64,000 nucleotides of DNA from Nocardioides speluncae (GTDB lineage Bacteria; Actinomycetota; Actinomycetes; Propionibacteriales; Nocardioidaceae), in NCBI RefSeq assembly GCF_003121585.1, contig NZ_QEOO01000037.1, positions 310,001 to 374,000 on the forward strand, written 5' to 3'. The notes beneath the pieces are model-generated. The model made no database searches and was not told where the DNA came from. It saw only the letters and a program-made list of their open reading frames with translations. How positions within the stretch are numbered: the stretch's first letter is position 1; each line of letters opens with the position of its first letter. Positions 42,014-49,972 of the stretch are shown piece by piece. Both the position numbers and the translations under genes were made by a program.

Positions 42014-42427
42014 CTAGGGCCTTTCGACGACGACGTTGGTGGACTTGACGCTGGCGATGGCGCGGATGCCGGGGGCGAGGCCGAGCTCCTCGGCGGCCTC
42101 GCTGCTCATCAGGGACACCATCCGGTACGGGCCGCAGACCAGCTCGACCTGCGCCATCACGGTGTCCTTGGTGACCTTGGTGACGATGCCGGCCAGCCGG
42201 TTGCGGGCACTGACGGCCGAGGCGCGGGTGCGGTCGCGGTCCGGGTGGTCGGCCAGCGACTCGGCGAGTACGGCGAGGTCGGCGCCGTCCACCACCGTCC
42301 GTCCGTCGGCGGTGTGGGCCGGCAGCCGGTCGGCCTCGATCCAGCGGCGTACGGTGTCGTCGCTGACGCCGAGCAGCTCGGCTGCTTCCGCAACTCGATA
42401 GGCGTTCACACGAGAAGTGTGCCGCAT
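42014..42427 (-). CDS. HTH-Mop domain molybdate regulator
   Basis: 137-residue protein joining a MerR/excisionase-like helix-turn-helix (YRVAEAAELLGVSDDTVRRW) to a C-terminal Mop/TOBE molybdate-binding domain (RNRLAGIVTKVTKDTVMAQVEL; IRAIASVKSTNVVV). It is the first gene of the mod operon, 2 bp before modA, and is probably its molybdate-sensing regulator. ATG 42427 is used; GTG 42409 in frame is also possible. Confidence 0.88.
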   Translation of the reverse strand: MRHTSRVNAYRVAEAAELLGVSDDTVRRWIEADRLPAHTADGRTVVDGADLAVLAESLADHPDRDRTRASAVSARNRLAGIVTKVTKDTVMAQVELVCGPYRMVSLMSSEAAEELGLAPGIRAIASVKSTNVVVERP

Positions 42428-42470
42428 CTGCGGCTGAAATAGATCACAGGGCCCGAATCAGCGATTCGGC

Positions 42471-42570
42471 CCGCCGGTTGAGGAGGTCGCTCTGCGACCG
42501 TCTCGAGACCAGCGGGCCGGGTCGCCTTGATTTCGAGACGGAAGCTACGCGCAACCTCCTCAACCAGCGG
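42471..42570. repeat. REP-like palindromic element
   Basis: The outer arms CCGCCGGTTGAGGAGGT (42471-42487) and ACCTCCTCAACCAGCGG (42554-42570) match 16/17. Inside are GGTCGC-N3-GCGACC (42485-42499) and GTCTCGAGAC. The inner palindrome is the same as in the element at 14912-14961. It fills most of the gap upstream of the DUF4245 gene. Confidence 0.7.
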
Positions 42571-42598
42571 CGGGCGAAACCAGCGGAGCCACCCCGGA

Positions 42599-42604
42599 TA
42601 CCGT
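42599..42604 (+). promoter_or_regulatory. -10 hexamer, leaderless promoter (TACCGT)
   Basis: TACCGT ends 6 nt before GTG 42611 of the DUF4245 gene. Confidence 0.5.
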
Positions 42605-42610
42605 TGCGCC

Positions 42611-43174
42611 GTGAGTGAGTCGGGCGGCAGTGGTCGCTATCAGCGGTCGACGGCGGGGCTGGTCGGGGCGATGGTGGTGACGCTGGTGGCGATCGGCGCC
42701 TACCTCGTCTTCCGCGCCGTCACTCGCGCCGAGCTCGAGGTGGAGCGGGAGCCGGTCGACTATCTCGCCTCGGTGCCGTACGCGCAGGAGCAGGGCTTCG
42801 CCGTCGCCTACCCGCCCTCGCTGCCCAAGGGCTGGCGGGCGACCACCGCCGACCTCGACACCGGGCCCGCGCCCGAGTGGGCGCTCGGCATTCTCACCGA
42901 CCGCGACCGGTTCGTCGGCCTCCGCCAGAACGAGCGTGCGGCCGCCGACCTGGTCGAGGAGTACGTCGACGAGGACGCCGCCGAGGGTGACCCGGTGAGC
43001 CTGGACAGCCAGGTCGCGCCGCGCTGGCGCAGCTTCACCGACGACGGTGGTGACTATGCGCTGGTGGCCGAGCTGACCGGCAAGTCCGAGGGCCAGACGC
43101 TGATCGTTTTCGGCTCGGCCGGCGAGGAGCAGGTCCGCGATCTGGCCGCCTCGCTGACCACGGCTCCCCGCTGA
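42611..43174 (+). CDS. DUF4245 membrane-anchored protein
   Basis: 187-residue protein. One N-terminal membrane anchor (GLVGAMVVTLVAIGAYLVF, residues ~17-36) is followed by an extracytoplasmic domain (YPPSLPKGWRAT, LGILTDRDRFVGLRQ). DUF4245 genes commonly lie near xseAB and glpX in actinobacteria, as here. Function unknown, probably envelope-related. Confidence 0.85.
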   Translation: MSESGGSGRYQRSTAGLVGAMVVTLVAIGAYLVFRAVTRAELEVEREPVDYLASVPYAQEQGFAVAYPPSLPKGWRATTADLDTGPAPEWALGILTDRDRFVGLRQNERAAADLVEEYVDEDAAEGDPVSLDSQVAPRWRSFTDDGGDYALVAELTGKSEGQTLIVFGSAGEEQVRDLAASLTTAPR

Positions 43175-43182
43175 CCGGTCAT

Positions 43183-44568
43183 CTAGGCGGGCTGGATGTT
43201 CTTGTTGTTGTGGAACACGTTCTCGGGGTCGTACTTCGCCTTGATCTCGGCCAGCCTCAGGTAGGTGTCGTCGCCGTACGCCTCGCGGACGCGGCTGATG
43301 TCGTCGTCGGAGTCGAGGAAGTTGACGTAGACGCCGGCGCTGTGGGGCCGGAGAGCCTGGAAGAATCCCCTGGCCCAACCGATCTCGGACGTGCGGACGG
43401 TGTCATCCTGTTCGGGGAGCCAGACGGCGTCGATGCTCATGTAGTGACCCACGTCGCGGCTGGTAGAGGCGGTGGCGTCGCGGGGGACCCTGGCGACAGC
43501 GCCGCCGAGGTGGAAGATCGCGGCGTACGACCGCGGCGACCCGGTGCGGTAGGCATGCTGTGCGACGAGGTCGATGACCTCGTCGGACAGCTGCGAGAGG
43601 CTGGCGCCCTTCCAGTAGTAGTGCCAGCCGTGGGGGACGGTGTCGTCGAGGCCGCTCTGGTGGTCGACGTAGCGCGTCGGTGTGACCAGATCGGCGAGCG
43701 GGTTCCCGAACCGGCGAAGCGCGCGAAGGGCCTGTTCACCTTCCTCGACGGGCCCTGCGTAGCAGCAGGCCGCGGCGACCGAGGGCCGGAAGTGCAACTC
43801 GCGGCCGATGACGGGCAGCGGCGGGATCGTGCCCAGCCGGACGACGGTGCCCAGCTCGTCGGGCGCGGCGGCGACGAACTCGCGGTAGAAGCGCAATACG
43901 TCGATGGTGTCCTCGGCGGCCCAGAACACCGGCCCGGCCATCACCGTGGGGCCGACGGGGTGCAGCGCGAATCGGAACCGGCTGATGACACCGAAGTTCC
44001 CGCCTCCGCCTCGCAGTGCCCAGAACAGGTCGGGGTGGTCATGGGCCGACGCCCGGATGATCTCACCCTCGGCGGTGACCACCTCGGCATCGACGAGGTT
44101 GTCGATGGTGAGGCCGTGCTTGCGCATCAGCCAGCCGATGCCGCCGCCGAGGGTGACGCCGGCAACGCCGGTGTGGCTCACGATTCCGCCCGTGGTGGCT
44201 AGACCGTGCGCCTGTGTCTCGTGGTCGACGTCTCCCCACAGGGCGCCGCCGTGGACGAGAGCCGTGCGCTCGACGGGATCGACCGAAACGGCGCGCATCG
44301 CCGAGAGGTCGATCACGATCCCGTCGTCGCACACGGCCGTGCCGGCGACGTTGTGCCCGCCGCCTCGTACGGCGATCTCGAGATCGTGGTCGCGGGCGAA
44401 GTGCACGGCTGCGGCCACGTCGGCGGTACCACGGCAGCGGGCGATCACCCGAGGCCGCCGGTCTACGCTGCCGTTCCAGACGGCTCGTGCGCCGTCGTAT
44501 CCAGGATGCTGCGGGCCGATCACATCGCCCCGGAAACCGGGGATGTGGATCGTGGTTCGACCGGTCAT
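43183..44568 (-). CDS. FAD-linked oxidoreductase, BBE-type
   Basis: 461-residue flavoenzyme of the berberine-bridge/VAO family. AVRGGGHNVAGTAV carries the His that attaches FAD; GGGIGWLMRKHGLTIDN lacks the Cys used for a second covalent link, so FAD is probably singly bound. The C-terminal BBE segment YDPENVFHNNKNI completes the fold. GAGGAGGA favours ATG 44568. It is divergent from an HxlR regulator, which probably controls it; substrate unknown. Confidence 0.9.
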   Translation of the reverse strand: MTGRTTIHIPGFRGDVIGPQHPGYDGARAVWNGSVDRRPRVIARCRGTADVAAAVHFARDHDLEIAVRGGGHNVAGTAVCDDGIVIDLSAMRAVSVDPVERTALVHGGALWGDVDHETQAHGLATTGGIVSHTGVAGVTLGGGIGWLMRKHGLTIDNLVDAEVVTAEGEIIRASAHDHPDLFWALRGGGGNFGVISRFRFALHPVGPTVMAGPVFWAAEDTIDVLRFYREFVAAAPDELGTVVRLGTIPPLPVIGRELHFRPSVAAACCYAGPVEEGEQALRALRRFGNPLADLVTPTRYVDHQSGLDDTVPHGWHYYWKGASLSQLSDEVIDLVAQHAYRTGSPRSYAAIFHLGGAVARVPRDATASTSRDVGHYMSIDAVWLPEQDDTVRTSEIGWARGFFQALRPHSAGVYVNFLDSDDDISRVREAYGDDTYLRLAEIKAKYDPENVFHNNKNIQPA

Positions 44569-44692
44569 CACTCCTCCTCGGTGGATGAGCTCATCGCAAC
44601 ATCAGTGGGTGCCGAGGAGTAGGCAGCTTTCTGGACCACGAGGTAAGGAATCTGGACTTCACGCCGGCCGGTAGGCGCGGGACACTGCGCTC

Positions 44693-45367
44693 ATGAGGTC
44701 GTACGGGCAGTACTGCCCGATCGCCCGAGGTGCGGAGATCTTCGCCGAGCGTTGGACGCCGTTGATCATCCGCAACCTGCACCTGGGTTGCGAGACCTTC
44801 GGCGAGATTCTCGAGGGCGCGCCCGGGCTCTCCCACACGCTGCTCGCGCAGCGGCTCAAGCAGCTCGAGCGACTGGGCATCGTCGAGGTGACGCCGAAGG
44901 CGCAGGGGCGGGGTCACCGCTACTGGCTTACGACCTCGGGCAATGACCTGTTCGCGGTCTGCCAGACGCTCGGTGAGTGGGGCGCACGCTGGCTCGAGCT
45001 CGCCCCGGAGCATCTCGATCCGTTCGTGGTGCTGTGGTCGATGTGCAATGCGATCGTCCCGGACCGGCTTCCCGACCACCGTGTCGTCGTTCGGCTGGAC
45101 TTCACCGGCTTCCGGCCCCATGAGCGGTACTGGCTGCTGCTCGAACACGGCGAGGCCGAGGTCTGCAAGACCTACCGCGGCCTGGACGAAGACCTCTTCA
45201 TCACCGCCGACGCCGAGGCGTTCGCCAAGTGGCACGCGGGGCGGCTCGCATGGGCGGAGGCCACCCGCGACTGTCGGATCCAGCTACACGGCCCGTCGTG
45301 GCTGGTCAGAGCCTTTCCGACCTGGAACGGCCTCAGCGCGTTCGCGCACCCGGGCCCGGCCAGCTGA
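44693..45367 (+). CDS. HxlR-family regulator
   Basis: 224-residue regulator with an N-terminal winged helix (CPIARGAEIFAERWTPLIIR, GLSHTLLAQRLKQLERLGIV) and a long C-terminal domain of about 110 residues, larger than simple HxlR proteins and possibly ligand-binding. Divergent from the BBE-type oxidoreductase. The CYS in the first motif (YCPIA) could sense oxidants or electrophiles, as in HxlR relatives. Confidence 0.88.
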   Translation: MRSYGQYCPIARGAEIFAERWTPLIIRNLHLGCETFGEILEGAPGLSHTLLAQRLKQLERLGIVEVTPKAQGRGHRYWLTTSGNDLFAVCQTLGEWGARWLELAPEHLDPFVVLWSMCNAIVPDRLPDHRVVVRLDFTGFRPHERYWLLLEHGEAEVCKTYRGLDEDLFITADAEAFAKWHAGRLAWAEATRDCRIQLHGPSWLVRAFPTWNGLSAFAHPGPAS

Positions 45368-45370
45368 CGG

Positions 45371-45586
45371 CTACTCCTCGCGGTCGGCCGACTCACCGGC
45401 GGCGTCGAGCCGCTGGCGGGCACCGTCGAGCCACTCCTGGCAGCGCTTTGCCAGCGCCTCGCCGCGCTCCCAGAGCGCCAGCGACTCCTCCAGGGTGGTG
45501 CCGCCCGTCTCCAGCCGGCGCACGGTCTCCACGAGCTCCTCGCGCGCGGCTTCATAGGACAGCGACTCGATCGGAGTGTCAGTCAT
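45371..45586 (-). CDS. xseB: Exodeoxyribonuclease VII small subunit
   Basis: 71-residue XseB with the family core SYEAAREELVETVRRLETGG and LEESLALWERGEALAKRCQEWL. ATG 45586 overlaps the xseA end by 8 nt. It forms a complex with XseA that degrades single-stranded DNA. Normal length. Confidence 0.93.
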   Translation of the reverse strand: MTDTPIESLSYEAAREELVETVRRLETGGTTLEESLALWERGEALAKRCQEWLDGARQRLDAAGESADREE

Positions 45587-46817
45587 GGGGCTCCTCGGGC
45601 TCGATCTTGGTCGTCGTGGCATGGATCCGGCCGTCGGCGAGCCGCACGCTCACCTTGTCGCCCTTGGCGACACCGGCCACCGAGGCGAGGACGTGGCCGT
45701 CGGCGTCCTGGAGTACGGCGTACCCGCGCTGCAGCGTGGCCAGCGGGGACAGCGCCCGGGCCCGGGCGAGCTGGTGGCCGATCTCGTCCCCGGCCCGGTC
45801 CAGCCGGTGCCGGACCGAGCGGCGAGCCCGGTCCACCAGGTGGCCGACCTCGTCGCCGCGGGCGGCGAGCAGGTTACGCGGGTCGGCCATCGCGGGCCGA
45901 GACCGGATCGCGTCGAGGGCGGACTGCTCGCGCGCCAGCCAGGCGGCGAGTACGCCGCGGAGCCGGTCGCGTGCCGCCTCCACCTGGCGCAGCTCGTCGG
46001 CCATGTCCGGCACGATCCGCTTCGCCGCGTCGGTCGGGGTGGACGCCCGCCAGTCGGCGACTAGGTCCAGCAGCGGCTGGTCGGGCTCGTGGCCGATCGC
46101 GGAGACGACCGGGGTGCGGGCCTTGTGCACGGCGCGGACCAGCGCCTCGTCGCTGAACGGCAGCAGGTCCTCCACCGAGCCGCCGCCGCGCGCGATCACG
46201 ATCACGTCGACGTCCGGGTTGCGGTCGAGCCGGTCGACGGCCTCGATGTTGTCGGCGGCCGCGCGCTGGCCCTGCATCGCGGCGTACACGATCTCGAAGC
46301 GGACCGCCGGCCAGCGCCGCCGCGCGTTGTCGACGACGTCGCGCTCGGCGGCGGAGTTGGGCGCGGTGACCAGCCCGACCTTGCGGGGCAGGAACGGCAG
46401 CGGTCGCTTGAGCTCGGCGGCGAACAGGCCCTCGGCGGCCAGCAGCTGTCGCCGGCGCTCCAGCCGGGCCAGCAGCTCGCCGAGGCCGACCATCCGGATG
46501 TCGCGGGCGGCCAGCGAGAGGGTGCCACGGTTGGCGTAGAAGGACGGCTTGGCGAGCACCACGACGCCGGCGCCCTCGACCACGGGTGGGTTGAGGGAGT
46601 CGAAGAGCTGGCGCGAGCAGGTGACGGTGATCGAGATGTCGGCGACCGGGTCGCGCAGGGTCAGGAAGACGGTGGTCATCCCGGCCCGGCGGTTGAGCTG
46701 AGCGATCTGGCCCTCAACCCAGACGGTGCCGAGCTTGTCGACGTACTGGGCGATGGCGTTGGCGACCGCCCGCACCGGGGCGGGTGACTCCAGCGTCGTG
46801 TCGCGCAGCGAGGGCAT
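45579..46817 (-). CDS. xseA: Exodeoxyribonuclease VII large subunit
   Basis: 412-residue XseA. N-terminal OB-fold (VWVEGQIAQLNRRAGMTTVF), catalytic domain with VGLVTAPNSAAERDV, RGGGSVEDLLPFSDE and SAIGHEPDQPLLD, then a C-terminal coiled coil that binds XseB. Part of DNA repair; divergent from ispH, a common actinobacterial arrangement. Confidence 0.95.
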   Translation of the reverse strand: MPSLRDTTLESPAPVRAVANAIAQYVDKLGTVWVEGQIAQLNRRAGMTTVFLTLRDPVADISITVTCSRQLFDSLNPPVVEGAGVVVLAKPSFYANRGTLSLAARDIRMVGLGELLARLERRRQLLAAEGLFAAELKRPLPFLPRKVGLVTAPNSAAERDVVDNARRRWPAVRFEIVYAAMQGQRAAADNIEAVDRLDRNPDVDVIVIARGGGSVEDLLPFSDEALVRAVHKARTPVVSAIGHEPDQPLLDLVADWRASTPTDAAKRIVPDMADELRQVEAARDRLRGVLAAWLAREQSALDAIRSRPAMADPRNLLAARGDEVGHLVDRARRSVRHRLDRAGDEIGHQLARARALSPLATLQRGYAVLQDADGHVLASVAGVAKGDKVSVRLADGRIHATTTKIEPEEPHD

Positions 46818-46872
46818 GGCGGACAGGCTAGTGCGGGGCGCCGACGAATCGGCTCCGGCAACACCCGCTCGT

Positions 46873-46878
46873 TAGACT
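46873..46878 (+). promoter_or_regulatory. -10 hexamer, leaderless promoter of ispH (TAGACT)
   Basis: TAGACT ends 7 nt before ATG 46886. Confidence 0.6.
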
Positions 46879-46885
46879 CGGCGGC

Positions 46886-47893
46886 ATGACCACCGACCTC
46901 GGCACCCCGCCCGTGCTCAGCCCGGATGAGGCGAAGGCCGTCCTCTTGGCAGCGCCCCGCGGCTACTGCGCCGGCGTCGACCGCGCGGTGATCACCGTGG
47001 AGAAGGCGCTGGACCTGTACGGTGCGCCCGTCTACGTCCGCAAGCAGATCGTCCACAACAAGCACGTCGTGGCCAACCTGGAGTCGCGCGGCGCGATCTT
47101 CGTCGAGGAGCTCGACGAGGTGCCCGAGGGTCAGACCGTCGTCTTCTCAGCCCACGGCGTCTCGCCGGAGGTGCACCGGCAGGCCGGCGAGCGCGGCCTG
47201 AAGACCATCGACGCGACCTGCCCGCTGGTGACCAAGGTGCACCACGAGGCGAAGCGGTTCGCCGCCGAGGACTACGACATCCTGCTGATCGGCCACGAGG
47301 GCCACGAAGAGGTCGAGGGCACCGCCGGTGAGGCGCCCGACCACATCCAGCTGGTGCAGAGCCCGGCCGATGTCGACAAGATCGTGGTCCGCGACCCGTC
47401 GAAGGTCGCCTGGCTGTCGCAGACCACGCTGTCGGTCGACGAGACCCTGGAGACCGTGGCCGCTATTCGGGAGCGCTTCCCCGAGCTGCTCGACCCGCCG
47501 AGCGACGACATCTGCTACGCCACCCAGAACCGCCAGCTCGCGGTCAAGGAGATCGGCCACAACGCCGACCTGGTGATCGTGGTCGGCTCCGGCAACTCCT
47601 CTAACTCGGTGCGGCTGGTCGAGGTGGCGCTGGAGGCGGGCGCGAAGGCGTCGTACCGGGTCGACGACGCCTCCGAGATCGACGAGGCCTGGCTCGACGG
47701 CGTACGCACGGTGTCGGTGACCTCGGGCGCGTCGGTGCCCGAGGATCTGGTCGAAGGGGTGCTGGCCTTCCTCTCCGAGCGCGGCTACCCCGACGCCAAG
47801 GCGGTGCACTCCGCCGAGGAGTCGCTGATCTTCGCGCTGCCGCCCGAGCTGCGCCGCGACATGCGCGCGGCGGCGCAATCAGGGCAAAGCTGA
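46886..47893 (+). CDS. ispH: 4-hydroxy-3-methylbut-2-enyl diphosphate reductase
   Basis: 335-residue LytB/IspH, the last enzyme of the MEP isoprenoid pathway, making IPP and DMAPP with a [4Fe-4S] cluster. The three cluster Cys are in APRGYCAGVDRA, DATCPLVTKVH and DDICYATQNRQ. HNKHVV and TSGASVPEDLV match the family. Normal length; leaderless promoter. Confidence 0.97.
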   Translation: MTTDLGTPPVLSPDEAKAVLLAAPRGYCAGVDRAVITVEKALDLYGAPVYVRKQIVHNKHVVANLESRGAIFVEELDEVPEGQTVVFSAHGVSPEVHRQAGERGLKTIDATCPLVTKVHHEAKRFAAEDYDILLIGHEGHEEVEGTAGEAPDHIQLVQSPADVDKIVVRDPSKVAWLSQTTLSVDETLETVAAIRERFPELLDPPSDDICYATQNRQLAVKEIGHNADLVIVVGSGNSSNSVRLVEVALEAGAKASYRVDDASEIDEAWLDGVRTVSVTSGASVPEDLVEGVLAFLSERGYPDAKAVHSAEESLIFALPPELRRDMRAAAQSGQS

Positions 47894-47900
47894 CGTGCCC

Positions 47901-47906
47901 TAGTCT
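47901..47906 (+). promoter_or_regulatory. -10 hexamer, leaderless promoter (TAGTCT)
   Basis: TAGTCT ends 6 nt before GTG 47913, giving the Sua5/YciO gene its own promoter in the 19-bp gap after ispH. Confidence 0.55.
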
Positions 47907-47912
47907 GACCGC

Positions 47913-48536
47913 GTGGCCCGCTACCTCGACCTGCACCCGGACAACCCGCAGCCTCGGGTCGTCTCCCAGATCGTCGATCTGCTCCGCGAGGACGCGCTGA
48001 TCGCCTACCCGACCGACTCCGGCTACGCCCTCGGCTGCCAGCTCGGCAACCGCGACGGCCGCGACCGGATCCTGAAGATCCGCGACCTCGACGACAAGCA
48101 CCACTTCACGCTGGTCTGCAAGGACTTCGCCCAGCTCGGCCAGTTCGTGCACATCGACAACGCGGCGTTCCGGGCGATCAAGTCGGCCACACCCGGCCCG
48201 TACACGTTCATCCTGCCGGCCACCGGCGAGGTGCCGCGGCGGCTGATGCACCCCAAGAAGCGCACCGTCGGCGTCCGGATCCCCGAGCACGTCGTGGTCC
48301 ACGCCCTGCTCGACGCGCTCGACGCCCCACTGCTGACCTCGACCCTGATCCTGCCGGGGGAGACCGAGCCGCGGACGATGGGCTGGGACATCAAGGAGGA
48401 GCTCGACCACCTGGTCGACGTGGTCATCGAGGCCGGCGAGACCCCGGCGCAGCCGACCACGGTGGTGGACTGGTCCGAGGGCGCACCCGAGATCCTGCGG
48501 TACGGCGCCGGCGACGCGGCGCGCTTCGAGGCCTGA
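47913..48536 (+). CDS. Sua5/YciO/YrdC family protein
   Basis: 207-residue YrdC-fold protein. ALIAYPTDSGYALGCQ and ILKIRDLDDKHHFTLVCKDF contain the nucleotide-binding residues, and KKRTVGVRIPEH follows. The HH in the second motif is the YciO form, so it may differ in activity from the threonylcarbamoyl-AMP synthase TsaC that makes t6A in tRNA. No Sua5 C-terminal domain. Confidence 0.88.
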   Translation: MARYLDLHPDNPQPRVVSQIVDLLREDALIAYPTDSGYALGCQLGNRDGRDRILKIRDLDDKHHFTLVCKDFAQLGQFVHIDNAAFRAIKSATPGPYTFILPATGEVPRRLMHPKKRTVGVRIPEHVVVHALLDALDAPLLTSTLILPGETEPRTMGWDIKEELDHLVDVVIEAGETPAQPTTVVDWSEGAPEILRYGAGDAARFEA

Positions 48537-48597
48537 GCTCCAGTCCCGTCGAGGCGACCGGAGGTAGTCCGGGACAAGTGTGGAGACGGAGCCAACC

Positions 48598-48627
48598 GGA
48601 CCCAAGGGCTCGCGAGTGCTTGGGTCC
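48598..48627. terminator. Inverted repeat after Sua5/YciO gene
   Basis: GGACCCAAG (48598-48606) and CTTGGGTCC (48619-48627) form a perfect 9-bp stem with a 12-nt loop, 60 bp after the stop. Likely terminator; the rest of 48537-48740 shows no gene. Confidence 0.55.
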
Positions 48628-48740
48628 AATCGGACCATTACCCCTACGGCACGACACGCCGCCCGACGAAACGCTCGGCCCCGACGGTTAGTCCGCGCGA
48701 CGGCTGTGGATAACGCACGCGCCGGGCCTCGCTCCGCGCC

Positions 48741-48746
48741 TACCGT
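48741..48746 (+). promoter_or_regulatory. -10 hexamer, leaderless promoter (TACCGT)
   Basis: TACCGT ends 7 nt before ATG 48754. Confidence 0.5.
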
Positions 48747-48753
48747 TACGCCC

Positions 48754-49365
48754 ATGTTCGTCAGCGGCCGGGAAGCGGCACTCATCCTCGCCGAGGCCGG
48801 CCTGTCGCGCGGTCAGGCACGCAAGGTCCTCGCGGCGGGGCTGGCCGGCCCGAGCCTCAGCACCGCGGGATCGTTGCTGTACGACGAGGCTCGGGTCCGC
48901 GCTCTGCTCGCGCGCGCCGTGGTCGAGCGTGGCGACTTGCCGGACCTGTGCCGCGCCACCATGTTCGTCGCCCGACTCCGCGCCCGCCGCGACATCGCAG
49001 CGCCGGACCAGCGATGGCAGGGCGCCGACCTCTCGGCCCCGGAGGCCGAGCAGGTCGACGCGGCGCGGATGTACTGGGACCTCTCGCCGTGGGTCGAGAT
49101 GATGATCCGCGTCGCCATCCAGGAACACGGCTTCGTGCCCTTCGTCGCGACGGTCGCCGGCTTCGTGGCCCTCGGCGGGAACGCCACCCGGGTGAGCTAT
49201 GTCGAGGGCCGCGGCGACGCGTTCACGTTGGAGCCGCCCACGTCCTGGTTCCACCCGCTTCGGCAGGCACGCGTCCCGACCGGCCCGGGCGGCCCGTGGC
49301 TCTTCTGGCGCGAAAGCAGTGCGAACAGGGTCAGTCCCGGCCCAGGCCGGCCTCCCGGGCCCTGA
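48754..49365 (+). CDS. Hypothetical protein
   Basis: 203-residue protein. Residues 1-50 look like a small helix-turn-helix or Rv2175c-like start (EAALILAEAGLSRGQARKVLAAGL), suggesting DNA binding, and the rest is globular (YWDLSPWVEMMIRVAIQEHG). No membrane segment. Its last 35 bp overlap the convergent response-regulator gene. ATG 48754 was chosen on the -10 element. Function unknown. Confidence 0.65.
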   Translation: MFVSGREAALILAEAGLSRGQARKVLAAGLAGPSLSTAGSLLYDEARVRALLARAVVERGDLPDLCRATMFVARLRARRDIAAPDQRWQGADLSAPEAEQVDAARMYWDLSPWVEMMIRVAIQEHGFVPFVATVAGFVALGGNATRVSYVEGRGDAFTLEPPTSWFHPLRQARVPTGPGGPWLFWRESSANRVSPGPGRPPGP

Positions 49366-49972
49366 TGATGGCCTCGGCCCGGTTGGCCACCTGGAGCTTG
49401 GCGAAGACATTGGTGATGTGGTTGCTGACGGTCTTCGCGCTGAGCCCCAGCTGCTGCGCGATGGCCGGGTTCGCGAGCCCGGCAGCCAGCTGATCGAGAA
49501 TCTCCCGCTCCCGGCCGGTGAGCTCGGGGAACTCCGGTGCCTGTGGGCGAGGCGTGGCCAGGTAGTCGATGGTCCGCCGCGCCACGCCCGGTCCGAAGAT
49601 CGCCTCGCCGGCCGCGACCGCCGCGATGGCGCGGATGATGGTGGTAGACGGCGACCCCTTGAGCACGTAGCCGAGCGCTCCCGCCCGGATGGCCGCGAAG
49701 ACGGAGGCGTCGTCGTCGTACATCGTCAGCATGAGTACGGCGACCTCGGGCGCGACTCGCCTGATCTCCGTGGTGGCCTCGATTCCGGTCCGTCCGGGCA
49801 TCTGGATGTCCATGACCAGCACGTCGGGCCGCAGCAGGACAGCCGCCTTGATCGCTTCGTCACCGGTGGCCGCGGTGCCGACCAGCTCGTAGCCGTCGAT
49901 CGCCGACAGGACGGCGCTCAGGCCGTCTCGCACCACGCCGTGGTCGTCGGCCACCACGATCCGGAGCGTCAT
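49331..49972 (-). CDS. NarL/LuxR-type response regulator
   Basis: 213-residue regulator. Receiver domain with acidic pair in VVADDHG, phosphoacceptor Asp55 in VLVMDIQMPG and Lys in YVLKGSPS; C-terminal LuxR HTH (LTGREREILDQLAAGLANPAIAQ to TNVFAKLQV). Its ATG overlaps the kinase stop by 4 bp; it is the kinase's partner. Confidence 0.95.
   Translation of the reverse strand: MTLRIVVADDHGVVRDGLSAVLSAIDGYELVGTAATGDEAIKAAVLLRPDVLVMDIQMPGRTGIEATTEIRRVAPEVAVLMLTMYDDDASVFAAIRAGALGYVLKGSPSTTIIRAIAAVAAGEAIFGPGVARRTIDYLATPRPQAPEFPELTGREREILDQLAAGLANPAIAQQLGLSAKTVSNHITNVFAKLQVANRAEAIIRAREAGLGRD

Noticed and set aside
39651..42017. 788-residue plus-strand frame opposite modABC
   Set aside because: Shadow of three well-conserved transporter genes; no domain of its own.
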